Source: Fennellomyces sp. T-0311
Taxonomy: Eukaryota > Mucoromycota > Mucoromycetes > Mucorales > Lichtheimiaceae
NCBI GenBank assembly: GCA_025266875.1
Contig: JALLLT010000011.1
Coordinates: forward strand, 744,001 to 808,000
Length of the DNA stretch: 64,000 nucleotides
Reading direction: 5' to 3'
Shown: in pieces, positions 55,538 to 64,000 of the stretch
How positions within the stretch are numbered: the first letter of the stretch is position 1
Layout of the letters: each line of letters begins with the position of its first letter
Program-made: the position numbers and the translations under genes
The notes under the pieces: model-generated
Databases searched by the model: none
Seen by the model: the letters and a program-made list of their open reading frames with translations, nothing else
Told to the model about the DNA's origin: nothing

Positions 55538-57019
55538 TTGAACAAAGCGAAATCGTCTGCTACTTCAGCAATCAAGAGTAGTGGCAAGTCGTCATCATCC
55601 CAGCTGAATATCTCGTTTACATCGGATGACAAAGCCAGAATGCTCAAGAACTTCAGCTACTTTAATGAAGCCAAATTCTGGAAGCTCGTTCGAGCCAATG
55701 GTGTGGTGCTGAACGTCGATAGGAAGGTCATTGAGTTTGCTAAAAAGTGCAACTATTTCCAGTAAGTGTAGCAGACCGCGACGTGGTAAGTTAGTCTCCT
55801 CATTATATGTAATACATATTATACTCCCTCCCAGTCACTGGTGCTTGATCTCGCTGATAAAAACTGGGAAAATGAATTTTCCTTGGAAGAACTTGACGAT
55901 TTGGATCTTTTTGGTGATCCCATTTTCCCGCAAATACCAACTGAAATTACTGAGATACTTTCCGAGGTTAAAACGCTGGTAAGATATAAACTATATATGC
56001 ATATCCATTGCACTGTCTGATTTTTCCGATTTACTAATGATAGAAAACACCTGTTGACGTTTACAATTTCGCCCGAGGCATCGTACACGATCCAGTAAAG
56101 GAGCCGTTGAAAGCCTGGCTATCTTTGGAACTTCAGAAGACAGCGTATCTTCACTTTTATGGCTTTGACTTGGAGAAGATGTTGAAGAGCGACCAGTTGT
56201 ACGAATTGTGGTCTTTTGTCAAATCCGTTGTTGCAGGAAGCAACATTGTTTCAGTTGGGTAAGTAATACTAAAGCTTGGTATCACATTAGCTAAGATTGT
56301 TAACTCTAATTTGTCCATAGCAAAGAGGCATCGAGCAAAGCGAACGCCGATGCTATCAACAATAAAAGGTCGATTGCGGCGTTAAATCAAACGTGTCACA
56401 GAAAAATGGGACATAAGATGGATATCATCTACCGCACGAGCCGAAAAGAAGTAGGCTGCGTTGAGACCGGAAAGGGCAGCGATCAAACGAAGGAAATGAA
56501 AGATGGTCTGACAAAAATGCCAAATGTCATGCATGACATGCTCGCGCAGCTCGCTGGAACCGAGCAGATGCTCAGACATGAGCATGTAATCGGTTCCGTG
56601 ATCTCTTGTTTGTAGAATGTTTTGATATTTATGATAACTTTGCTGTTGACTTTTCAAAATTGGTTACTACAGGTAGCACGATTTGTCTGCTTGACATGGA
56701 TTCTCCGGATGGCTACATCGCAAGAATTCGACGCTCTGAGCCTCTCGAATACCCCAGTAACAGTGATGACTATGTTGCCAGGATCGTACCACTTTTAGAG
56801 CTTGCGTTGACTGGATTTATCACTATGGAGAAGACAAGAACCGCTTTGAATGGCGATCAACCACCATTACAACGTCTACGAGCTACAAGAGATTGGATCC
56901 TCCCCCCCAACCTTCATACCCACCTCTTCCCTACCTCTATCTTCTAAGTCATCATCATCGTCGTCGTCATCATCACTATCATCCTCGTCATCATCCACTG
57001 CTAAAAGACAAAAAGTTTG
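55538..57019 (+). CDS. Uncharacterised multi-exon family gene, best copy, 5' incomplete
   Basis: Five exon-like blocks are open: 55538-55762 (Ser/Lys-rich, then SDDKARMLKNFSYFNEAKFWKL), 55835-55979 (DLFGDPIFPQIPTEITEIL), 56045-56259 (TPVDVYNFARGIVHDPVKE, YLHFYGFDLEKML), 56321-56615 (KEASSKANADA, MGHKMDIIYRTSRKEVGCVE, MKDGLTKMPNVMHDML) and 56673-57019 (LLDMDSPDGYIARIRRSEPL, LLELALTGFITMEKTRTAL, Ser tail, RQKV). Introns between them have GT-AG ends, although the first does not join in phase. No ATG precedes block 1, where a TGA lies two codons upstream, so the 5' end is missing or degraded. I associate the pattern with a widespread unnamed Mucorales family; the D...E spacing in block 4 may indicate a nuclease-like fold, which is speculative. 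Confidence 0.5.
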
Positions 57020-57058
57020 AATAAACTACGTTATAATCTTTTGTAGAAGCAAGGCAAA

Positions 57059-57448
57059 TGCGGTGAGAGAGATAGAATATATAAAATAGGTAGCAAAATA
57101 GAATTCATTAAGAATCTAGATTATGCCTTCTATTATGAATGAAATCTCTCTTTCATACCTTTAACTGGGAGTGCTAATATCCGTTCCTGGATAAGCGATA
57201 CTTGGTCGTGGACGTATTGGGTTGCATATTCATCTCACATTTCAACGACGGCGGAGGGTACGAGTCCGTGTACTCTGTGATAGGTGCATGTCCTGTAGAA
57301 CATCATTCAGGTTCCTTGAAACCGGTGTAAGGTTATATCGTTTGGATCTTCGTTATCAATACTCCCCCATAGTGTCCATCTGATGGAATGTGCAAAAACA
57401 GATGTTTGACCGATCTCCATTATGTGTATACATGTAGTGGTTCACCAC
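57059..57448 (-). mobile_element. Copia-like LTR fragment inserted in copy C
   Basis: This stretch is absent from the equivalent positions of copies A and B. Read on the minus strand it contains a purine tract GGGGGAG immediately followed by TATTGATAACG, the usual polypurine tract/LTR junction of Ty1-copia elements. About 300 bp with a TATA-like TTTTATATATTC follow, ending near CTCTCTCACCGCA. The 85 bp before the tract would be the end of the internal region. Ends and family are tentative. Confidence 0.4.
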
Positions 57449-59289
57449 AGTAAGATTATTGACAACAGCGCTCGATTCGAAAGTGCTGGAGATCCACTAC
57501 TGTATGTGCCTTGAGTTAAGCCTATTAGCCTGCTTACGAATTCTACGATGGATACAAAAAATGACATTAAACAGTTAACTCGAATGGGTTATGACGCAGT
57601 ATTCCTTATGCAATCCGGAAACTAGGTGTACAAAGTTTCTGCCAACCAGCAAATGCTGAAGAAATTTATGCCATATCGAGCGAGTCATTTTATTTTCAGA
57701 TAAGGACCTTGCTCTACACTCGGCTTGCTGTATTCAAACCCAAAGTCATTTCCCGAGTCTTACGACAATCAGCAGGTAATGGTCTCTAGACGGTATTGTA
57801 AGCTTCAAGAGCATATAAAACTTTTGAATCCAAACAGCTTTTTACTTGACTGTCCCTGAACATATCCACATGGCCACTGTATTACAAGGGCAGAGATGTG
57901 TAGTCCAATATGGCAACGAGCGACAGAAGAGTAAAATCTTTGTTCATGATACACTCATCCCGTCAGTCACTTTGCAGTGTGTTATTGTGACACTCTACCA
58001 GCAAATGTCCTTGTACGAAGCATGATGTTTCTGGGAAATAAGCGTAGCATCGTCCAGACGGATTCTGTACCACAATCAATGAGAAGAATGCACGAAACAA
58101 AAGACATCGTTAAAGGCAGCTCTATTACGTATTGCAAGAAACGGGAGTCGTCGTGGTAAGACGCCAGTTCAGCGAATGCTCCCAAGAACTTACCGATCCA
58201 GCCATAGATCCCTTTTACATCATAACTGTATAGTGGTCATTAGTTTTGCGTAGATCACTTGTCGTAGCGATCCAATTCGGTCACAGACTGGAAGCACACA
58301 TATGCCAATTCAATGCACGGTTCAATAAAACAATAACAGACTTATTTTTGTATACGCGGCTTCTAATAATTATTCCAAATCAGCTACCATATTGGTACAC
58401 CGTTTACCGTGGCGGTTCTCGTCAGAAAAATGATCACGTGAAGCCAAATACTTTGGGTGAAATCTCGTGTTCACCACGTATGTTTGGATTGGGCTTACGT
58501 CGCTGAAAGACGAACCATAAGCAAGGGATAGCCATTCTAGTGATCGGTGAGCTCAACCCAGTAAAGGCCTTCCTCACAAGTCATGCCGTATTGCAAGACA
58601 GCCTTCAAACACTACCGAAAAAAGCGTGTTTCGCTGCCGTTCGTAATGAAAAAACCCTGTTCCGCGGTAATGAGGCAGATGAGACAAAAAGTACAGTAAT
58701 GAAGGGGAACGTGAGAAACGTCAGTGTCCTAACCGTCGCATTGAATACTGTGTGTTCCTAGCGGAGTGGCAGTGATCACAATGAAACCCTGTTTGGGAAA
58801 TGTTAGACTTGGTGTCCGTGCGCCTCCTGACACAAAATTCGGAACGTGGCGTACAGGCCACGTAGAGAGACGCGTCGAGTGTCTACAGAATCCCCAGAAC
58901 GTCTACTTTTCGAATAAAATACGAAGCGTTGAATCCGAGCCAGTCTGTTATATGATAATTGTCTTCCGAGTGCATTACCACATATAGAAATTTTCATAAA
59001 CGATACCGGAATCTGTCCAGGATGAAGTTTTGGGCATGGCGACAAGTTTTGGACGCCATGGGGACAGCTGCCATGACTACAAATGACAGTTTATCAAGTT
59101 GTTTCGCGGCGTGGTGGCATCTCATGCAAGGAAACGGTGGATCTACATTGGCAAAAGGTGGTAAAGGGATGATCTTATGGCTCCATGTGTAACACAAAAT
59201 GGCCAACCTTCAAGTGCGTTCTGGTCATAGCAAAATAAATGAAAAAAGACTTTTTTCCCTTTTTCCTCTTTCTTTCCGTAGTTGTAACT

Positions 59290-59913
59290 ATGTTCTTCAC
59301 TGTACTTTTCGCTCTCGCTCTCCTTGTCGCTGCTGTCTGCATTGCTCAAGCCGTTCTCTCGCGTTCTCGTCGCGTACCGCCTGATCTGTCATCACCGCTA
59401 GCATCGCCTGCGCTGCTTTCCGCAGCCATGTCACCGCTGTTGTCGCCCGTGCTTGAAGTCGTGTCTCCGCGGTTGTCGCCCGTGCTTGCAGTCGTGTCTC
59501 CGCGGTTGCCGTCTGTACCCGAAGCCTCGTCGTCCATACTGCTGTTCCAGCCCATGTCTCCGCCGCTGGCTGCGCAGATTCCTGAAGCCATGTCTCCGCC
59601 TTTGCCGTCCGAGCCGCTTCTTGAAGCCATGCCTCCGCCGCCGCCGCCGCCTCCAGCTGTGGATGACGAGTTCATCGGGCTTTTCGGGCAGATGAATATC
59701 ACCCCACCTGAACAACAAGTCCACAGCGAAACAAATGAAATGTGGCAAGTTCCCGAGCGCCTTGCTCTGCAAGAGGAACTGGAATTTGGCTTTCGCGCCT
59801 TCTTGCGGTCCCTTTACCTTCGTGCCCGCAACCAGGACCACGACTATGATGGCGACCTGCGTCGCTATGCCGTTGGTAATCACTTCCTCCAACAACACTA
59901 CGATGAAAAGTAA
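59290..59913 (+). CDS. Membrane-anchored proline-rich protein of repeat module (copy C)
   Basis: This intact copy encodes 207 residues. It has the N-terminal hydrophobic segment MFFTVLFALALLVAAVCIAQ, the SRSRR junction, and SP-rich repeats including SPLLSPVLEVVSPRLSPVL. A PPPPPPPP run follows, then the conserved core: VDDEFIGLFGQMNITPP, NEMWQVPERLALQEELEFGF, RAFLRSLYLRARNQDHDYD, RRYAVGNHFLQQHYDEK. The TAA stop lies within GTAAGTTGTGT, and a TCTTAG occurs 25 bp later in all copies. The end may therefore be subject to splicing of an unusually short intron, or the similarity may be accidental. It is the best representative of the family together with copy D. Confidence 0.6.
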   Translation: MFFTVLFALALLVAAVCIAQAVLSRSRRVPPDLSSPLASPALLSAAMSPLLSPVLEVVSPRLSPVLAVVSPRLPSVPEASSSILLFQPMSPPLAAQIPEAMSPPLPSEPLLEAMPPPPPPPPAVDDEFIGLFGQMNITPPEQQVHSETNEMWQVPERLALQEELEFGFRAFLRSLYLRARNQDHDYDGDLRRYAVGNHFLQQHYDEK

Positions 59914-60468
59914 GTTGTGTACAAACTGTCAAAATCTTAGCAACAGAATCACTGATGAATCTTCTATGGAACAGTCGTAACTAGAAAACAAAAAAGCCCT
60001 TAAAAAAAGAAAAAAAACCACAAAAGCCCTCAAAAAAAGTAAAAAACAAAAAAAAAGACATCGCAAAAAAAGACCCCCGACAAAAAACAAAAGCAAAAAA
60101 AAAAGATCCCCCTAAAAAAAAACAGAAAACAAAAAAAATCCCCTTAGTTTAGATAATCAGTGCCTCCCTCTCTCTCTCTCTCTATACATATATTTACTGG
60201 ACGATACCCCCTCTGATATACCCTCTACATATACCCTCTACATATACCCTCCCACCTCATGCTTATACCCAGGGCCTCGCCCTCTGCCCAGGCAGCAACT
60301 CGAATCGACGAGCAACACGCCATACCGATGGCACAGGGACATCCAATTTTGGTGGTAAGCATTTTGGTACTTGGATAATTAACGCTTGAAAGCTAATACT
60401 CTTTTGTTTTATCAGTCATTTTTTGTGGCAAGCAGGCTGGGTCTAGCCCAGCGAGATCAGCGTCGGGT

Positions 60469-61248
60469 CATATGTACACTGCCACCCCATTGAGGACCTC
60501 ATGTCGCCGCCATTCCGGTCTTTCTGCCGTGGGAAGGTGCGCAGTAACCAAGTCGTCGTATCCTGCTCGTTCTGTTGTTCAACGAGTTGCATCTCGGCCT
60601 CCTTGGGTCGTGAAGCTCTTGTCACTCTGGTGTATCTCTCAGGTAAGTTGTATGAGATAAGACACTAACAGGTTTCGGTAAGCCTTCCCTACTACGACTG
60701 CAACTCTCTAGAGAAACTAGACTTTAGTTTCTCCAGGTAGCTGACGCGAACAAATGTGTCTTGTGGGATTTCTGCAGGTCTACGGACATTGCGTTTTCCC
60801 GAGTATTATTATCGTGATCAAAGGTATGTTTACAGCCAACAAGTATACAGCGATGAACTAATTGGAATGTATAGTTTTGTAGAACCACCGGATCTGGTCG
60901 TGGATATTGGGAAAATTCAATGTCCATAGACCTACAGAAATCCCACAAGACACATTTGTTTGCGTCAGCTACCTGGAGAAACTAACGACTAGTTTCTCTA
61001 GAGAGTTGCAGTCGCAGTCGGGAAGGCTTGCCGAAACATGTTAGTGCCTTACCTCATACAGCTTACCTGAGAGATACACCAGAGTGTCAAGAGCCTCACG
61101 ACCCCTACTAAAGGAGGTTGAGATGCAACCCGTTGAACAACAGAACGACCAGGATACGCCGACTTGATTACTGCGGGCCTTTCTGCGACGGAGGGACTGG
61201 TTTGGGGGGGGCCATGGGGCCCTTGGTGGGGTGCCAGTGTACATATGA
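60469..61248. repeat. Hairpin-forming inverted repeat in module copy C
   Basis: The left arm (about 60469-60795) and right arm (about 60905-61248) are inverted copies. The outer ends CATATGTACACTGCCACCCC and GGGGTGCCAGTGTACATATG nearly match as complements, and GCTGACGCGAACAAATGTG is mirrored near 60955. The loop is about 110 bp. Same structure as 8560-9326. Confidence 0.75.
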
Positions 61249-61784
61249 TTCGGCGCTGGAGGCGCTGTATGGCGCGCAGATGGGTGTTTAACCGCCCGAG
61301 TTTGGGTAAGTGATGAATCAGTTGTCATTGAAAACAAAATGAAACTCATGTTCATATTATAGCGTAGAGAGCGCCGCATGAAACAAGTGTGTCCCTGGAA
61401 GGCGCGCCAAGACGTTGAACATTTTTATGGTGTCTCTGTCAGGCGTCTGCTACTCATATCCATCTCGGGAGCGGTGAACTCAAGGAACAGTGCCGGGAGC
61501 ACACATTAGGAAACATCACCCGTCTCTTCATCCATGGGACTTTGAAAGCACAGATTCGTCAAACACAGCTACGGTGCTGATGGCGCCAAGAATCACATAC
61601 ATCACATCCAACCGAGGAGAAACGAGCTCGTCGAACATTCTTATGGCGCTGAGGCTATTCGAAACCAACAATCCCATTCAAGAGACAGTCCAATGGATCA
61701 CCTTTATCAAGGCAGCACCATGGATTACGTAGCCGCACAAAGGACTGACACGCAATACACAAGCATTGGCACACATGGCATATG

Positions 61785-62440
61785 TTGAAACATATTGGCG
61801 CACATCATTGGCACACATCATTGGCAAACACCATTGGCGCACATCATTCGCGCACATCATTGGCAAACATCATTGACAAACATCATTGGCAAACATCATT
61901 GGCAGAAACACACGGGCTTCGGCACACATGAGGACGACGGAGTATACATCATTGGCATAATCAAGGGCACGGGCATACAAGGATATTGGCATACAAGACG
62001 CATATTGACATACGCAAGGGCATTGTCACACCACTGGCACACAAATCAGCACTGGCACATACAAGACATCTATGGCATACAAGAGACAAACATTTGCATC
62101 ACACACGCGCTCACGCACGCAATATGCATACACCGAAAAAAAGGAACACAAGAGACTCCAAAAAAAAAAAGCACAAAAAAGCACAAAAAAAGCACAAGAA
62201 AAAAAAGCACAAAAAAAAAGCACAAGAAAAAAAAGCACAAAAAAAAAACAAGTAAAAAAGCACAAGAGAAGGTTTCAAGGAAAAAAAAACAGAAGAGAAG
62301 GTTTCAAGAAAAATACAGAAGAAAAGAAACTTTCATAAAAAAAAGACACAAGAGAAGAAAAAACACGACATCCCACGCAAGAAGCATTCATTCGAAAATG
62401 ACCCACTCAAGAAGCATCCATACAAGGCATCCACACAAGG
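61785..62440 (+). repeat. Minisatellite blocks of module copy C
   Basis: The three successive tandem-repeat types of copy A recur: CATTGGCAAACAT units (61785-61910), A-run/GCACAAG units (62155-62270) and CATCCATACAAGG units (about 62405-62445), with fewer or less regular units. The long Lys-rich frame through them is not considered a gene. Confidence 0.7.
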
Positions 62441-62971
62441 CATCCACAGATATGGAAGCGCGAAAGTGCGCTGCTCGAACAAAACAAACACACAGTAAGT
62501 ATAGTACTTTGGCCCGTAAAATATTTCTAGATGATTAACGAACATCCAATTTAGAAAGAAAAGCTCATATGTAGCCTTTGGGAACATGATGCTTAAGCGC
62601 GAAAATGCGCTATCTGAACAAAAACCAAATGTATTATACAAAACCATAAAGAATCTGTGATTCCGAAAGTGTAGGATCCTGTTCTGGAATGCAAAACACC
62701 CTTGATATACTGGTATAAGATAGTTTTTGTATGTAGTATTGTATTCATAATTATTAAATCGTAAATTCATAATTTACTTTTCACTATGCACAGATGATGC
62801 ATACATAGCTATGTGTTGTATACATAAAACACACGAGGGCGTCTCAGTTATCCTTCGAGGCAGTAGAATCTATCCAACTGACCGATCCTCCAGGAAGCAC
62901 AAGAGTTGCAAAATAGCATTTTGGTTTATATAGTATCATCGACCATTGATGTTAGATTCTGCAGTAGTTTT

Positions 62972-63842
62972 TCAGCGGTTATATCCCCTTTTTTCTGGTT
63001 CTTCCATTACAACGTCAGTGTCCTCTGCCGGCTCCTCTTTCACATCCATTGCGCCTGGATCAGGTATCTTTTGATCAGGATCAAGCAGTCATAGCGTGGT
63101 TTCCTCCCCAAAGGCCTGGAGTATCTGTAACGTTTCTTTGCTCTTACTAGCGATATGGGTCTTTGCCTTTTCCGTGTGCTCAGTGTGTAACCATGTACCT
63201 CATCAGCTTGGCTGCCATTCGCTTCTTCTTTGCTATTTGGTTTTCCATCAGTAGGCGCAATGTTTCTCAAGTCTAGAAATGTCCGTTGACCTGGAGACCT
63301 GCTCCCTAATGAAATCGAGACCGGATGCGGTCTGTATTCGTTGAGGATATAATGCATGTTGATGAATATGGCGCTAATGTTTTCTATCCGCTCGCCATAC
63401 TATCATCGCTCAGGTTAGTTACTGAGGTCCATCGAGGCGCACAAGTCCATCCTGATCTGGATCGTTTACAAGGATGTCAAGTAGATCAAGAAACTTTGCA
63501 ATGAGTGCGCGATTCAGCTTTTTGAGTTCCTGGATACGATCTTTAAGATTGCTACTGCCAGAAACAAGCGATCGCGTCTTTTTGCATAGTTGTTACCGAT
63601 TGTTCAGATGGAAACAGCTGCTTGACACCTAATTCGCTTAATGGCTGCAGCTGTTCATGAACTTGCCATCGCTGGTCGAAAATAGTATATAAATCGGTAG
63701 ATGGCGGTTCGAGGGATTTTAAAGTGAAATCGCGACCTGTTGGCTGGCTGGCGGGTTCGTCTAGGAATTGATCTGTCGTGTATCGCTTGTATAGATATAG
63801 CTGGTCCGGCCACGTGGTGCCTGTGGTTTGTTGTTCGCTCAT
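62972..63842 (-). pseudogene. MED7: Mediator subunit 7 (MED7), frame-broken
   Basis: MED7 is a subunit of the RNA polymerase II Mediator middle module. The start at 63842 reads MSEQQTTGTTWPDQLYLYKRYTT in short, then DLYTIFDQRWQVHEQLQPLSELGVKQLFP in sense, matching the family N-terminus. In another frame follow LKDRIQELKKLNRALIAKF and LDLLDILVNDPD, then ERIENISAIFINMHYILN with EYRPH, and finally DVKEEPAEDTDVVMEEPEK ending at 62972. These blocks are in the correct MED7 order, but the frame changes at about 63595, 63440, 63330 and 63110, with internal stops. Simple GT-AG splicing does not repair all of them. Either it is a pseudogene or the assembly is poor here. Confidence 0.75.
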
Positions 63843-64000
63843 AAAAGAAAGAGTCGTATGAAACCAGCGAATTGGCCGTCCGTTGCCAACTTTTAGACTG
63901 TGAGCAAATGGATCAACGTCGACTACGAGACGTTGGCTTTGCGAGATTCGCTGTTCGTGTTTGCACCTGTTAATGGTCGCTCTCTGAAAGCTTATACAGC
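63843..64000. other. Right edge of window
   Basis: Sequence upstream of the MED7 start; too short to interpret. Confidence 0.4.

Larger units (their letters stand above)
55519..62702 (+). repeat. Composite repeat module, copy C (most complete)
   Basis: All parts are present in order: uncharacterised gene, conserved segment (with an LTR-like insertion at 57059-57448), proline-rich gene, A-rich/CT DNA, intron-like segment, hairpin (60469-61248), minisatellites and tail with two GCGC hairpins. It follows copy B directly. The similarity to copy E continues to 63015, but that extra part is the 3' flank of the MED7 remnant. Confidence 0.75.

Noticed and set aside
61795..62538. 247-codon open frame in copy C
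   Set aside because: Runs through the same minisatellites as in copy A with different unit structure; no conserved protein.

Overview
The window looks like a nuclear contig from an early-diverging fungus, most likely Mucoromycota (Mucorales-like). The evidence is small GT-AG introns of about 50-70 nt with CTAAC-type branch sites, a single-copy eukaryotic gene set (haem synthesis, glyoxalase II, an NDT80/PhoG factor, a Mediator subunit) and abundant, strongly decayed transposable elements. No bacterial operon, CRISPR or rRNA was seen, and no convincing tRNA.

Host genes lie in islands between repeats. From the left: protoporphyrinogen oxidase (1071-2817, +) converges on a small GRAM/PPxY protein (3210-3806, -). 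In the middle are a small multi-span membrane protein (28432-28860, -), glyoxalase II (29887-30923, +, six exons), convergent with an NDT80/PhoG transcription factor (33466-31022, -, five exons), and a five-exon aldo/keto reductase (38296-39522, +) whose intron-containing paralogue at 26494-27714 (-) is a pseudogene. Next is a giant gene (48166-39979, -) for a 2705-residue calponin-homology / spectrin-repeat-like / GAR protein, a fungal spectraplakin-like cytolinker. At the right edge is a frame-broken MED7 (Mediator subunit 7) copy.

The rest is mobile or repetitive. The dominant item is an unnamed composite module of up to about 6-7.5 kb, present five times: A 4811-11026 (+), B 51187-55518 (+), C 55519-about 62700 (+), D about 24895-21200 (-, more diverged) and E 13927-14844 (+, truncated). 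In order it holds (i) a multi-exon gene of an uncharacterised family that I associate with Mucorales genomes, (ii) a 1.5 kb conserved non-ORF stretch, (iii) a short gene for a membrane-anchored proline-rich protein with a conserved C-terminal core of about 95 residues, (iv) A-rich and CT microsatellite DNA, (v) a segment with conserved splice signals, (vi) a hairpin of about 0.8 kb, (vii) three minisatellites and (viii) a hairpin-containing tail. It is the best candidate here for something undescribed.

Nested in and around the module are a dead Tc1/mariner transposase, a CACTA/Tnp2-type element with a divergent RG-rich accessory gene, a LINE 3' fragment, a 226-bp SINE-like element with a 13-bp target duplication, a 1459-bp foldback element with Tc1-type TA/CAGT ends, a MITE of about 670 bp, LTR fragments, hAT-like termini, and a PIF/Harbinger transposase fragment fused in frame to a module gene. 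All gene models here are hand-spliced from the sequence; no database search was run.
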